Notes: generated by a model not told the origin, from the sequence alone. Counted from the stretch's first letter, positions 43,964 through 52,885 are shown. The stretch is DNA of 56,648 nt from Planctomycetota bacterium (GCA_028823345.1 JAPKBR010000024.1:1-56648); one strand, 5' to 3'. A program made the numbers and translations.

Positions 43964-45370
43964 TCAAGAGGTCGGCACCACCACCGGCTGGTGGGCGGCG
44001 GTCCAGGCCTCAAAGCCCCCGCGCAAATCGCGCACGCCCTTGACGTCCGCTGCCTCCAAGAGGCTGGCCGCAATCACCGAGCGATAGCCACCGGCACAGT
44101 GGATGACTAGGTTCTCAATGTCCTTGATCTCATCCATGCGGCCTGGAAGTTCCGCAAGGGGGATGTGCAAAGCATCTTCAATGTGCCCCGCTCCGTGTTC
44201 ACCTCCGGTGCGCACGTCGAGAATCTTGGGAGCGTGGTCCCCTTGGATTCTGGCCAAGAGCTCCGGCGCATCCAGCCGCGAAAAGCTCTTCAGCAGCTCG
44301 GGACGGTCCTGCCAGGAGGATGCGCCCCCTTCGAGGTACCCGACCACCGTGTCGAAACCTATACGACCAAGGCGCAGAATTGCTTCCTCTTCGCGGCCCT
44401 GCTCGGTGATCAAGATCACAGGACGTTCCAGATTCAAGAGAGTCCCCGCCCAAGTGGCGTACTTGCCATCGAGCCCAATGCTCACGCTGCCCTCCAGGTG
44501 TTCAGCAGCAAAAGCCTCGACGTCTCGCACATCCAGCACCTGGGCCCCGTGCTTGGCTTGAGCCAAGAACTCCGCCAAGGACAAGGGCTCAAGACCGCGC
44601 GCCACAGCCGCACCAAGGGTTGGGAATTCTCTCCGGTTCAAGTCTGCATCGTGCGCAAAGTACGACGGCATCTTCGGCTGACCCACAGTGACCACGGCCA
44701 GGAACTCGGCCGGCGTCATGGGCTGTAGGGCATAGTTCGTGAGCCGCTGTTCGCCAATCGTTGACGATGTCTCGTCCGAGAGATTCTTGCCGCACATGGA
44801 TCCAGCGCCGTGTGCCGGATAAACCCTGACCTCGTCCGGAAGCTTCAAGATCTTGTTGTGCAAACTGTCATAAAGCATCTTGCCGAGCTCTTCCTTTGTG
44901 AAACCAATCGAGGCCAGCAAGTCAGGCCGTCCCACATCGCCAATGAACAGCGCGTCCCCGGTCAAGAGCACCTGGGGCACGGAGTCGTCTGCAAGCAAAT
45001 CAAACAACTGCAAGGAAATGCTCTCGGGGGTATGCCCCGGGGTTTCCATGGCAACGATGCGCACGGACTCCCCAAGCTGCAAGGTCGTTCCGTCGAATTC
45101 CGGCACGAAAGCAAACTCCGCCTCGGCCCGGCCACCCAAGTGAATCTTCGCCCCTGTGCGCTCCCTTAACTCCAAGTGCCCCGCCAAGAAGTCCGCATGA
45201 AAGTGAGTCAGATACACATGCTCAATCTTCCAACCGTGCTTCTCTGCCTCCGCCAAATAGGGCTCAATATCCCGCTGGGGATCCACCACCACGGCACTCC
45301 CGGTCGCGGTGTCGGCGATGAAGTAGGAAGCGTGGGCCAGACAAGTCAGATAGTGTTGTTTGAAGTACAT
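43964..45370 (-). CDS. MBL-fold hydrolase with two rhodanese domains (persulfide dioxygenase-like)
   Basis: 468 aa from the ATG at 45370. Residues 1-240 are a metallo-beta-lactamase domain with THFHADFLAGH (H56, H58, D60, H65), ETPGHTPES and TGDALFIGDVGRPDL, as in ETHE1/BlhA-type persulfide dioxygenases. Rhodanese domain 1 (~280-355) lacks a Cys where the active loop should be (VILITEQGREEEA), so it is probably structural. Rhodanese domain 2 keeps C425 (VIHCAGGYRS). It likely handles glutathione persulfide or thiosulfate in the cytosol. No sulfide genes are adjacent. The 380-bp upstream gap separates it from the FHA gene. Confidence 0.85.
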   Translation of the reverse strand: MYFKQHYLTCLAHASYFIADTATGSAVVVDPQRDIEPYLAEAEKHGWKIEHVYLTHFHADFLAGHLELRERTGAKIHLGGRAEAEFAFVPEFDGTTLQLGESVRIVAMETPGHTPESISLQLFDLLADDSVPQVLLTGDALFIGDVGRPDLLASIGFTKEELGKMLYDSLHNKILKLPDEVRVYPAHGAGSMCGKNLSDETSSTIGEQRLTNYALQPMTPAEFLAVVTVGQPKMPSYFAHDADLNRREFPTLGAAVARGLEPLSLAEFLAQAKHGAQVLDVRDVEAFAAEHLEGSVSIGLDGKYATWAGTLLNLERPVILITEQGREEEAILRLGRIGFDTVVGYLEGGASSWQDRPELLKSFSRLDAPELLARIQGDHAPKILDVRTGGEHGAGHIEDALHIPLAELPGRMDEIKDIENLVIHCAGGYRSVIAASLLEAADVKGVRDLRGGFEAWTAAHQPVVVPTS

Positions 45371-45750
45371 GGGAGGTGCGGGATGTTGGATTGTGGGTGG
45401 CGCACCATTCTGCACCACCCCTTGAGAGGCATCAAACCGCCCCAGGTACCCCGGCTTCTCGAAACAACCTCAAGGACCCGGTTATGCGGCCCAAAAACTG
45501 CCTCTGGAGTCCCTCAGGCAGGGTCCCTTGGCCAATGCTTTGGCATGCGCCCTGGGCTAAATCCATGGTCCCGAAGACCAACTCGCAGGGTTCGCAGAGC
45601 CATTTGGTCGGGGAACTGGAATGCGAAGCCCTCGTCGAGGCATTTTTGTTTGGCCGCCAGCGAGGGAGAGCAGTTCGGATCCTTAGGTTTCCAGCAATTG
45701 GGGGATTGCGGTTTCCCTGGGTGTTCCAGGGGTGATCTGCTTGGGCTCGC
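45371..45750. other. Gene-free stretch between the MBL-rhodanese and FHA genes
   Basis: 380 bp. Open frames exist on both strands but show no family resemblance or good start. CACAAT about 22 nt before the MBL start could be a -10. No repeat or strong hairpin was found. Confidence 0.3.
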
Positions 45751-46530
45751 TTATTCGAAGGCCTCAACGGTCGTGCCCGCACGGGCTTGGCGCACACCCG
45801 AGACCATGTAGGAAATACCCCAAACGAGACCAACGAAAAAAGCGATGGCAAGAAGGTAGAGGGCCCAGCGCACAAAGAATGGCTGTTGGCCTAGGTCTCC
45901 TGAAAAGAGGTTTCCAGAGCGGTTTGGGGCGGCGTGCTGAAGAATGGGGCGAGCTGGGTTGTGGGCCGGGGCTGATGCTGGGGCCGGCACAACGCGTGGC
46001 GAATCGGGAGTGAACACAGGAGCCGGTGCGGGCTCGGGCTCGGACCAGTCCCCTTCGAGTTCGAGTTCGATTCCCTCGGGCTCCTCTTTAGGTGTGGAGA
46101 TATCCGGCTCATGGGATGAGACCTCGGCAACTTTTATCGTTGGAATATCCGGCGCTGAAATTTCCGGCTCCGGAACCTCTGGCACCGCAACATCGGGTGC
46201 GGGGACCGCGCTCAACGGAACGCTCGCCTTCGGAGGGACATCTCCATCGATCCGAATGCGCAACTCCAACGCTCCCACTCGGAACTCATCCAAATCCTTC
46301 AGCAGGGCAGTCTTGACTTGCTCGCCTCCAACCCAGATCCCATTCGATGAACCCAAATCGGTCACGCGCCAGCCGTCTCCCTCGGGTTCAATCTTGGCGT
46401 GCAGGCGGCTGACCGACGGGTCGCTCAAGCGCACCCCTGCGTCCTTGCCGCGGCCCATGACTGTCGCCTGGTTCAGGGTAAAATCAGAGCCCAGGGCCTT
46501 GCCCGAAAGCACAAAGATGCGCGCGCTCAT
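45751..46530 (-). CDS. FHA-domain membrane protein
   Basis: 259 aa. Residues ~20-95 form an FHA domain (GRGKDAGVRLSDPSVSRLHAKIE, SSNGIWVGGEQV), with the G-R, S-x-x-H and N-G landmarks that bind phosphothreonine. A long Pro/Glu/Ala-rich linker (~100-215) follows, then one transmembrane helix (ALYLLAIAFFVGLVWGISYMV, ~226-246). It is therefore a tail-anchored phospho-signal reader facing the cytosol. A partner Ser/Thr kinase is not in the window. Its ATG overlaps the glutaredoxin-like stop (46527-46530). Confidence 0.82.
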   Translation of the reverse strand: MSARIFVLSGKALGSDFTLNQATVMGRGKDAGVRLSDPSVSRLHAKIEPEGDGWRVTDLGSSNGIWVGGEQVKTALLKDLDEFRVGALELRIRIDGDVPPKASVPLSAVPAPDVAVPEVPEPEISAPDIPTIKVAEVSSHEPDISTPKEEPEGIELELEGDWSEPEPAPAPVFTPDSPRVVPAPASAPAHNPARPILQHAAPNRSGNLFSGDLGQQPFFVRWALYLLAIAFFVGLVWGISYMVSGVRQARAGTTVEAFE

Positions 46531-46814
46531 GAGCCCCCCTCCAGGGCCGCTCGCACTGCGGGCAAGAGGACCTCGGGGTCAGGTCGACCCTCAAAAATCA
46601 CCTGACCGGCAATCTCCAACACGGGCAAGCGCAGTCCATAGCGTTTTTTCAGGGTGCGGTCGGTGTCCACATCCACAAGCTCCAGGTCCAGCCGATCCAG
46701 CAAACCGGCCCCGGCGAGGTGCTCCACGAGCTCAGCGCAAAGGCCACAACCCTCGCGGGTGAAGAGTTCGACCACCAACTGGTCCTTCTTGCAATCTGTA
46801 AGCGCCCTTTGCAT
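46527..46814 (-). CDS. Glutaredoxin-like protein (DUF836 type)
   Basis: 95 aa from the ATG at 46814 (upstream in-frame starts overlap the divergent ABC gene). Thioredoxin fold with the active-site pair in REGCGLCAELVEHL (C-G-L-C). VELFTREGC and DVDTDRTLKKRYGLRLPVLEIAG match the family's first strand and cis-Pro region (L-P-V-L). Likely a small cytosolic thiol oxidoreductase. Translation is coupled to the FHA protein downstream. It shares overlapping divergent -10 elements with the ABC operon. Confidence 0.8.
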   Translation of the reverse strand: MQRALTDCKKDQLVVELFTREGCGLCAELVEHLAGAGLLDRLDLELVDVDTDRTLKKRYGLRLPVLEIAGQVIFEGRPDPEVLLPAVRAALEGGS

Positions 46815-46822
46815 GCGGCAGC

Positions 46823-46832
46823 AATCTATCAT
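46823..46832. promoter_or_regulatory. Overlapping divergent -10 elements
   Basis: Plus strand TATCAT (46827-46832), 7 nt before the ABC ATG at 46840. Minus strand TAGATT (46828-46823), 8 nt before the glutaredoxin ATG at 46814. They share two bases, so the two promoters should exclude each other. Confidence 0.45.
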
Positions 46833-46839
46833 GCGGGCC

Positions 46840-47712
46840 ATGCCCGAAGAAACCCCGTTAGCCTTGTTGGCCCAGGACCTCACGAGATCCTATCGGCCCG
46901 GCCTGCTCCAGAAGGTGCGGCCGGCCCTCGCCGGACTGGACCTTGCGGTCCCCGCCGGGGCCACAGTTGCCCTTGCGGGGCCTAACGGTTCGGGCAAGAG
47001 CACGCTGCTACGCTTGTTGGCTGGCGTGGAAAAACCAAACTCGGGGACCCTGCGCGTCCTCGATGGAGCGGCTCACGAGGCGCGCGTCCAGCGGCGGGTA
47101 TCCTGGCTGCCCAGCGAATCCCCCTTCCCCCCGGACCTCAGCGCCTTCGGTGCCCTTGAGCTGATTGCCAACCTGTTCGGTGGCAAGGGTTGGCAAGAAC
47201 GCGCCCAAGAATTGCTCAGTCGGGCCGGTCTTGAACCCCACGCCACTGTTCCCCTACGAACTTTCTCCCGGGGAATGCTGCGCCGGTTGGGCATGATTGG
47301 TGCGTTCTTGACCGAGCCCAAACTCGTGCTCCTCGACGAACCCACCGCGGGCCTCGACGCTCAGGGTTTTGATCTCTTTGATGGACTTTTGGCGGAGGCC
47401 CATAGGGGCGGCACCACGGTAATCATCGCCACGCACCTAGTGGAAGACGCCTCCAACCGAGCGGACCTGATGGGCATCTTGCTCAAGGGACGCATATGCC
47501 TTTGGGGAACGCCCAAAGATCTGCTGCAAGAGGGGCAGGGCACGGATCTGACGATTCAAAATTTGGACGCCGCACAACTCGACAGCCTCAAGGATTGGAT
47601 CACTGGAGAGGGCGGCCAATGGACTGAGGGCACCGGGGGCAACAACAGTCTGAGGGGCCTCTATGAGCGCGCTGCGAGCCAAGAGCGCAGGACAGCGGAG
47701 AACCAGGCCTGA
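46840..47712 (+). CDS. ABC transporter ATP-binding protein
   Basis: 290 aa. Walker A GPNGSGKST (47-55), Walker B LVLLDEPTAGLD (162 on) and switch His in ATHLVED are intact. The signature LSGGQ is replaced by FSRGM (142-146, TFSRGMLRRLG), a variant common in export-type ATPases of the ABC-2 class. The C-terminal ~80 residues form an extra domain. Its TGA overlaps the next ATG (TGATG at 47710-47714). With the next two genes it forms a tight operon, here taken as an exporter or envelope-remodelling system of unknown cargo. Confidence 0.88.
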   Translation: MPEETPLALLAQDLTRSYRPGLLQKVRPALAGLDLAVPAGATVALAGPNGSGKSTLLRLLAGVEKPNSGTLRVLDGAAHEARVQRRVSWLPSESPFPPDLSAFGALELIANLFGGKGWQERAQELLSRAGLEPHATVPLRTFSRGMLRRLGMIGAFLTEPKLVLLDEPTAGLDAQGFDLFDGLLAEAHRGGTTVIIATHLVEDASNRADLMGILLKGRICLWGTPKDLLQEGQGTDLTIQNLDAAQLDSLKDWITGEGGQWTEGTGGNNSLRGLYERAASQERRTAENQA

Positions 47713-48728
47713 TGGGGATCCCAGTGCAGATGCGCCTAGAGCTGGTGCGCGGGGCCCGCAGGATCATGGCCCCGACCCTCTTGCTTGCCCTGGTGATGGC
47801 CCTTGGCACGCAGCTTTCCCATCAGCCACCCGGCGGACTGGAACTCCCCGCAGCCCGAGCGCGGGAGGACATTTGGTCCCTGGGGCTGCTGCTACTCTTG
47901 CCCCTCGCTTGCTTGCACTACGCCCAGGGAGCACGCGCGCGCGAGCACACGTTCCTCACATCGTTCCCAAGTGGCAGGTCCAAGGAACGAGGGGCTGCCG
48001 GATTCGCCACGCTCCTGATCTGCCTGGCCACCCTAGCCGGAATCGGCGCCCTTGCGGAATCTTCCATACCGAACGAATCAGCCCTGCGCCACACGCGCTC
48101 GGTGGACCTAGGTGCTCCGCGCAGGATCGTTCCTGGAGAAGAATTGGCCTTGGTCTTGGACCCGGGTAAACGGTCCAGTGATGCGCGCATCAGCCTTGAG
48201 GTGGCGTCGGGCGGAGGAGCTGGACCCACAACCACTGTACGCCTGGAATTGATCGGTCAAGAGCACGCGCAGATCGAACACCTGATCGACGGCCGCGGCC
48301 GGGTGGAACTTTCCATACCAAAGGGGAAGGAAACGGTACAGGTCGTGCTGGTTTGTTTGGGCCCAGGTGATGCGGTGGTTCCAGGAGGACGCTGCTTAAC
48401 CCTCTTGGAAAAGGTTCCATCGGTGCGGCGCGCTTCCCTGGAAATCGGAGCCAGAGCAGCGGGTGTGCTGGCCCTTGTCCTGTTGGTGGTGGCCCTAGTG
48501 CGCGGTTTCCTGAAACCGGGCATGGCCACGACCCTAGCCCTAGGACTGACCCTCTTGGGCGCTTCCAGCCCCGTTTTGCCTGTAGAACAATTGTTAGAGG
48601 GACTGCGGCTAGCGGCGGAAGGACGCTTGCCCGCGGCACCCCAGTGGCGGGAGTTCAGCGCCCTGTGGATTTTCCTCGGCTTGCTTGGGTGGTCGACCCT
48701 TGGCTTGCAGGGCCGGAGGCAGAAATGA
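47712..48728 (+). CDS. Probable ABC-2-like membrane subunit
   Basis: 338 aa. Hydrophobic helices appear near residues 18-36, 55-68, 95-112, 245-265, 271-290 and 314-333. A central ~130-residue hydrophilic, beta-rich section (LDLGAPRRIVPGEELALVLD-like start through LTLLEKVPSVRR) should lie outside the cytoplasm. This layout (three helices, extracytoplasmic domain, three helices) is unusual for a plain permease. No family motif is recognised. Assignment rests on overlap with the ATPase gene and the helix pattern. Confidence 0.6.
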   Translation: MGIPVQMRLELVRGARRIMAPTLLLALVMALGTQLSHQPPGGLELPAARAREDIWSLGLLLLLPLACLHYAQGARAREHTFLTSFPSGRSKERGAAGFATLLICLATLAGIGALAESSIPNESALRHTRSVDLGAPRRIVPGEELALVLDPGKRSSDARISLEVASGGGAGPTTTVRLELIGQEHAQIEHLIDGRGRVELSIPKGKETVQVVLVCLGPGDAVVPGGRCLTLLEKVPSVRRASLEIGARAAGVLALVLLVVALVRGFLKPGMATTLALGLTLLGASSPVLPVEQLLEGLRLAAEGRLPAAPQWREFSALWIFLGLLGWSTLGLQGRRQK

Positions 48729-49294
48729 CCCCCCTGCGCCCGATCCTGGCCCTGGTGGCCCTTGGGATTGCCGCCCCCTGGCACGGGCCCGACCCGGACC
48801 CGCGCCCCTTGAGCCGACGAATCAGTGGTCCCGTGAGCAGCATGTGGGCCGCTGGCCATTGGATTCAATTCGATGTTCAAGTGCACAACAGCGAAATGGA
48901 ACGGGCTTATCTGACCGCGGACCGAGCCCTCGAGCTAGATCCCTGGCCCGCTGCCGGGTGGATTCGGTTGGCGGAGCACCTCTGGTTCATCCGCGCGTCC
49001 GCCGAGCGAGAAGCCGACCCGGACCGCCGCGCCCATTGGATTGCAGCTGGGTTGCAAGTCTTGGACGAGGGAATGGAGCGCTGCGGATCCCCCGGAGAAG
49101 TGGCTCTGGTCAAAGCGCGTATGACCGGGCTATACCTCTTGCCCTTAGTGCAAGACGGGGCTATCAACTGGGCAGGGGGTGTTTCTGCAGTGGAGGAGCT
49201 CTCCCGCGCTGCATTCCAAGTGGCCGTGGAGTACGGCCTTGACCCTAGAGCGGGAATCCCCAGGGACACCAAGTCCCATGACCACGATCACTAG
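48725..49294 (+). CDS. Small secreted TPR-like protein
   Basis: 189 aa. The ATG overlaps the previous stop (ATGA at 48725-48728). A signal-like N-terminus (ILALVALGIAAPW) precedes a helical domain with one TPR-like pair (MERAYLTADRALELDPWPAAGWIRLAEHLW) and ends in a His/Asp tail (KSHDHDH) that could bind metal. No named family. As third gene of the ABC operon it may be its periplasmic partner. Confidence 0.55.
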   Translation: MTPLRPILALVALGIAAPWHGPDPDPRPLSRRISGPVSSMWAAGHWIQFDVQVHNSEMERAYLTADRALELDPWPAAGWIRLAEHLWFIRASAEREADPDRRAHWIAAGLQVLDEGMERCGSPGEVALVKARMTGLYLLPLVQDGAINWAGGVSAVEELSRAAFQVAVEYGLDPRAGIPRDTKSHDHDH

Positions 49295-49318
49295 GGCCCC
49301 CCCGGTCTAGTCTTTGGT

Positions 49319-49324
49319 TATCCT
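49319..49324 (+). promoter_or_regulatory. -10-like element of the DedA gene
   Basis: TATCCT ends 8 nt before the ATG at 49333. Confidence 0.3.
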
Positions 49325-49332
49325 CCACCCTG

Positions 49333-50001
49333 ATGTTCGCCCTCCTGCAGCAATCTTTCCTGGACCGTTACTTTGACGGTCTTGGTTATGCGGCGCCGTT
49401 CCTGTTCTTGGTGGGAGCAGGCGCTGGCCTGCCCGTGCCCGAAGAGGTGACTATGACCGGGTCGGGCTATCTGGTTTTTGCGGGCAAGGTTGCGTTCACC
49501 AAGGTCGCGCTTGTTTGCTGGGTGGCGACCCTGATCGGCGACACGATCCCTTATCTAGTGGGGCGGTTCTTCGGGCGCAAGGCCCTGCGCTTCAAGTGGG
49601 TGGCCCGCATTCTGCACCCCGAGCGCATGACTGGCCTGGCCGAGCGCATGGAGCGTCACGGAATCTGGGCCGTGTTCACCTGCCGCTTCCTGCCTGGCCT
49701 GCGTATGCCCGGATTCTTCACCGCAGGCACCCTGCGCATGCCCTACCTGCGCTTCCTGGCAGTGGACGCGGCGGCGGCCTGCCTGATGGTGCCCTTCTAT
49801 ATCTTGATTGGAAGGACCTTCGGGGAGAGCATTCGCTCCCTGGAGGAAAGCATGGTGGATTACTCGGAATGGCTCGGGTTTGCCCTGCTGATCATCCTGG
49901 GGACCTTTCTGGTGCGGAGCGTCATCAACCACCGGGACAAGCAGCGTCTGGCGCGCAAATCTGCCGATCAGGGGGCCGAGAGCCCCGATTTGGACCGATA
50001 G
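49333..50001 (+). CDS. DedA/VTT-family membrane protein
   Basis: 222 aa. DedA proteins flip undecaprenyl phosphate or phospholipids across the cytoplasmic membrane. Present are the G-x-P-V-P-E-E entry motif ([18 protein letters not shown]) and the F-x-R-F-x-P-G-x-R block ([18 protein letters not shown]). About five hydrophobic helices and a basic C-terminal tail follow. The open frame that overlaps it at 49515-50153 in another register is not coding. hppA lies 152 bp downstream. Confidence 0.88.
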   Translation: MFALLQQSFLDRYFDGLGYAAPFLFLVGAGAGLPVPEEVTMTGSGYLVFAGKVAFTKVALVCWVATLIGDTIPYLVGRFFGRKALRFKWVARILHPERMTGLAERMERHGIWAVFTCRFLPGLRMPGFFTAGTLRMPYLRFLAVDAAAACLMVPFYILIGRTFGESIRSLEESMVDYSEWLGFALLIILGTFLVRSVINHRDKQRLARKSADQGAESPDLDR

Positions 50002-50023
50002 AGCCCAAAGCGAGACCGCGATC

Positions 50024-50125
50024 CCCCCGTCGGGGGTTGACGGCTGGGGAACAATCCCTAAACTTCTTGCCCCGAAATATCGGGAAAACCCCCGTTTCGG
50101 TCCTTCCCGGGCATGCCCCCGGGAT
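50024..50125 (+). promoter_or_regulatory. hppA promoter and structured leader
   Basis: A GC hairpin CCCCC-GTC-GGGGG (50024-50036) may end the DedA transcript. TTGACG (50037-50042), 16-nt spacer, TAAACT (50059-50064) is the likely hppA promoter. The ~85-nt leader can fold as CCCGA/TCGGG (50071-50075 with 50080-50084) or, exclusively, CCGAAA/TTTCGG (50072-50077 with 50095-50100). A second GGGCATGCCC palindrome follows. Confidence 0.45.
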
Positions 50126-50153
50126 CACCCCGTCCCCACCCCTTCAAGCAGCT

Positions 50154-52205
50154 ATGGATTTCCTCCAAGTCGCAGGTGCCGCGAGCCTCGCCGCCCTGAT
50201 CTTTGCCTTCGTCAAGTACACCGCCATCATGAAGCGTTCTGATGGCACCCCCGCCATGCAGGACATTGCCAAGCAAGTCCAAGACGGCGCGGCAGCATTC
50301 CTGAAGGCCGAATACAAGTGGCTCTCGGTGTTCGTCATCGTGGTCGCCATCCTGATTGGCGTCTCCAACGCTGAAGATGGTCTTGGCATCAACACCGCCA
50401 TCGCCTTTGTTTCGGGCGCAGCGGCTTCTGCCCTGGCCGGTTACTTTGGCATGCACACGGCCACCCGCGCCGCGGTGCGCACCACCCAGGCTGCCAGCAA
50501 CTCACTCGCAGACGCCTTAGGCGTCTCGTTCAGCTCCGGCGTGGTCATGGGCATGTGCGTGGTTGGTCTGGCCCTGGCCGGCGTGGCCGGCTTCACGGTG
50601 TGGTTTGGCATTTCTACGGAAGGCCTACAGCATGTGCTCGGCTTCAGCTTCGGCGCCTCTTCCATCGCGCTCTTCTCGCGCGTGGGTGGCGGTATCTTCA
50701 CCAAAGCCGCCGATGTGGGTGCAGACCTCGTCGGCAAAGTGGAAGCAGGCATCCCCGAGGATGACCCCCGCAACCCCGGCACGATTGCTGACAACGTGGG
50801 CGACAATGTGGGCGATGTGGCCGGCATGGGCGCAGACCTCTTTGAGTCCTATGTGGGTTCGATCATCGCCGCCATGTCCTTGGGCGCTTTCGCCTACGCA
50901 GGACAAGAGGGCGTCGAAGGCATGATCATGCTGCCCATCGCCGTTGCAGGCCTCGGCATCTTCGCATCGATCATCGGCACCTTCTTCGTGAAGGCCACCG
51001 ACGAACACGCACTGCACTCGGCACTCTTCCGCGGTCTGGTCGTGGCTTCCCTCATTGTTGTGGCTGCCACTTACTGGTTGACCAACATGGGCGGGATCGC
51101 TTTGCCGGAAACCCTGGCAAACGGCCGTGAATCCGGCATGAGCCTGATGATCGCTGTGGTCAGCGGTCTGGTCATCGGCGTCTTGATCGGAAAAGTCACC
51201 GAGTACTACACCTCCACCGACCGGCACCCCGTACGGAACATCGCCAAGCAGTCCGAAACCGGCGCTGCCACCAACATCATCCACGGTTTGGCAACGGGCA
51301 TGGAGTCCGTGGCAATCCCCGTGCTGCTGATCTGCGTCGCGATCTTCACGGCCAACTACATGGCCGGTGTTTACGGGGTGGCGATCGCCGCCGTGGGCAT
51401 GCTCTCGACCCTGGGTATTTCCCTTGCTGTCGATGCTTACGGTCCGGTTGCTGACAACGCTGGTGGCCTTGCCGAGATGGCAAAGCTTCCCCCGGAAGTT
51501 CGTGAGCGCACGGACGCCCTTGACGCTGTGGGCAACACCACCGCTGCGATCGGCAAAGGATTCGCGATCGGTTCTGCGGCCCTGACTGCCCTGGCCCTCT
51601 TCAGCGCCTTCTGCAGCCGCGCGGGCATCATGCAAGGCACCGAGACCTTGGTGCTGGACATCAACTCCACCGAAGTGATCATCGGCCTCTTGCTGGGCGG
51701 CATCCTGCCGTTCCTATTCAGCGCCTTAACCATGCGTGCGGTTGGCAACGCTGCCTTCGACATGGTCGAAGAGGTTCGCCGCCAGTTCCGCGAGATCCCC
51801 GGCATCATGGAGGGCACCGGCAAGCCGGACGCCGCCCGTTGTGTTCAGATCTCCACTGATGGCGCCCTTAAGCAAATGATTCTGCCCGGTGTGATCGCTG
51901 TTACTGCTCCCATCGCTGTTGGCTTCTGGAATGTCGAGGCCCTCGGTGGCTTGCTGGCCGGCGCACTGGTGACTGGCGTGATGATGGCCATCTTCATGTC
52001 GAACGCAGGCGGTGCCTGGGACAACGCGAAGAAGTACATCGAAGGCGGTGCCCACGGCGGCAAGGGCTCTGATCCCCACCACGCAGCTGTGGTTGGCGAC
52101 ACCGTTGGTGACCCGTTCAAGGACACCTCCGGCCCTTCCCTCAACATCCTGATCAAGCTGATGACCGTGGTCAGCCTGGTATTCCTGCCCTGGTTCATCA
52201 ACTGA
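50154..52205 (+). CDS. hppA: K+-dependent membrane pyrophosphatase (Na+ or H+ pump)
   Basis: 683 aa, about 16 transmembrane helices. It couples PPi hydrolysis to ion export across the cytoplasmic membrane. The substrate loop [13 protein letters not shown] starts at 187, and [21 protein letters not shown] and the C-terminal [20 protein letters not shown] are intact. [19 protein letters not shown] (from 460) has Ala where K+-independent pumps carry Lys, so it should need K+. Whether Na+ or H+ is moved cannot be settled by eye. The ATG at 50154 is preferred over a much longer upstream frame that overlaps dedA. Confidence 0.95.
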   Translation: MDFLQVAGAASLAALIFAFVKYTAIMKRSDGTPAMQDIAKQVQDGAAAFLKAEYKWLSVFVIVVAILIGVSNAEDGLGINTAIAFVSGAAASALAGYFGMHTATRAAVRTTQAASNSLADALGVSFSSGVVMGMCVVGLALAGVAGFTVWFGISTEGLQHVLGFSFGASSIALFSRVGGGIFTKAADVGADLVGKVEAGIPEDDPRNPGTIADNVGDNVGDVAGMGADLFESYVGSIIAAMSLGAFAYAGQEGVEGMIMLPIAVAGLGIFASIIGTFFVKATDEHALHSALFRGLVVASLIVVAATYWLTNMGGIALPETLANGRESGMSLMIAVVSGLVIGVLIGKVTEYYTSTDRHPVRNIAKQSETGAATNIIHGLATGMESVAIPVLLICVAIFTANYMAGVYGVAIAAVGMLSTLGISLAVDAYGPVADNAGGLAEMAKLPPEVRERTDALDAVGNTTAAIGKGFAIGSAALTALALFSAFCSRAGIMQGTETLVLDINSTEVIIGLLLGGILPFLFSALTMRAVGNAAFDMVEEVRRQFREIPGIMEGTGKPDAARCVQISTDGALKQMILPGVIAVTAPIAVGFWNVEALGGLLAGALVTGVMMAIFMSNAGGAWDNAKKYIEGGAHGGKGSDPHHAAVVGDTVGDPFKDTSGPSLNILIKLMTVVSLVFLPWFIN

Positions 52206-52233
52206 ACTAGGTAGCTCGGTACTAGATACAAAG

Positions 52234-52304
52234 CCACCACATTCGCCGGGGGGTCGTAGGACCCCGTAGGGAGCCATGCATCCCCCGGCGAATGTGGTGG
52301 TTTT
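52234..52304 (+). terminator. Long hairpin terminator after hppA
   Basis: A perfect 19-bp stem (52234-52252 with 52282-52300) is followed by TTTT. The 29-nt loop region holds another possible stem, GGGTC-GTAG-GACCC (52250-52263), that overlaps the base of the main loop. Confidence 0.75.
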
Positions 52305-52347
52305 CTAGCCTCCACCCTACTCCCCGATTCAGCCCCCCCCCACGCCC

Positions 52348-52353
52348 TAGAAT
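52348..52353 (+). promoter_or_regulatory. -10 element of rsfS
   Basis: TAGAAT (5 of 6) ends 6 nt before the ATG at 52360. Leaderless. Confidence 0.45.
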
Positions 52354-52359
52354 CCCCCC

Positions 52360-52737
52360 ATGGAAACACGAGTCCTAGCCGCAGCAGCGGCGCACCTAGC
52401 CGACGAGAAAAAGGCCGTCGACATTCGAGTCTTTGATGTGGAAGATCGCATCAAAGTGGCCGACTACTTTTTGGTCTGTACGGGCACCAGCCGTCCCCAC
52501 GTGCGCGCGATCATCGACGAACTACACATACGCCTTAAGGCTGCGGGGGCCCATCATTCCCGGGCCGAAGGCATGGACACCGGTTGGTGGGTTCTGCTCG
52601 ATTACGGCGATGTGGTGGTCCATGTACTCCAGCCGGATGCGCGGGAGTTCTACAGCCTCGAAGAACTCTACGAGGGCTGCGAGGAGCTGAATTGGCAAGA
52701 GATCGCACTGCCCGAGCTGCCTGAAGTCGCGCAGTGA
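52360..52737 (+). CDS. rsfS: Ribosomal silencing factor RsfS (Iojap)
   Basis: 125 aa. It binds ribosomal protein uL14 on the 50S subunit and blocks subunit joining under poor nutrition. Typical blocks: [67 protein letters not shown]. Normal family length. It is flanked by two strong terminators, so it is a single-gene unit. The usual neighbour nadD is not in the window. Confidence 0.92.
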   Translation: METRVLAAAAAHLADEKKAVDIRVFDVEDRIKVADYFLVCTGTSRPHVRAIIDELHIRLKAAGAHHSRAEGMDTGWWVLLDYGDVVVHVLQPDAREFYSLEELYEGCEELNWQEIALPELPEVAQ

Positions 52738-52778
52738 TACGCTAGCGCAGGGTCGGGCAAATGATTGCCCCCTGCCCC

Positions 52779-52818
52779 AAGGAACCCCCAGGCCCCGCCG
52801 GCCTGGGGGTTCCTTTGT
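52779..52818 (+). terminator. Terminator after rsfS
   Basis: A perfect 16-bp stem (52779-52794 with 52800-52815) with a CCGCC loop, short T run at the end. Symmetric enough to act in both directions. Confidence 0.7.
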
Positions 52819-52879
52819 GAAGTTGCTACGAATGTCCGCCGCACCCAATTACGGGCAAGCATCCTCGGGGCAGGGTCGA

Positions 52880-52885
52880 TAGTCT
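52880..52885 (+). promoter_or_regulatory. -10-like element of the 52894 gene
   Basis: TAGTCT ends 8 nt before the ATG. Confidence 0.35.

Noticed and set aside
45376..45735. + strand frame with EALVEAFLFGRQRG, recalling the sigma-54 activator ELFGHxxGAFTGA block
   Set aside because: The resemblance covers about 12 residues only; no Walker A, no GAFTGA and no continuation in any frame.
49515..50153. Long N-terminal extension of hppA
   Set aside because: Overlaps dedA in another register; the pyrophosphatase family starts at the ATG at 50154, behind a plausible promoter.
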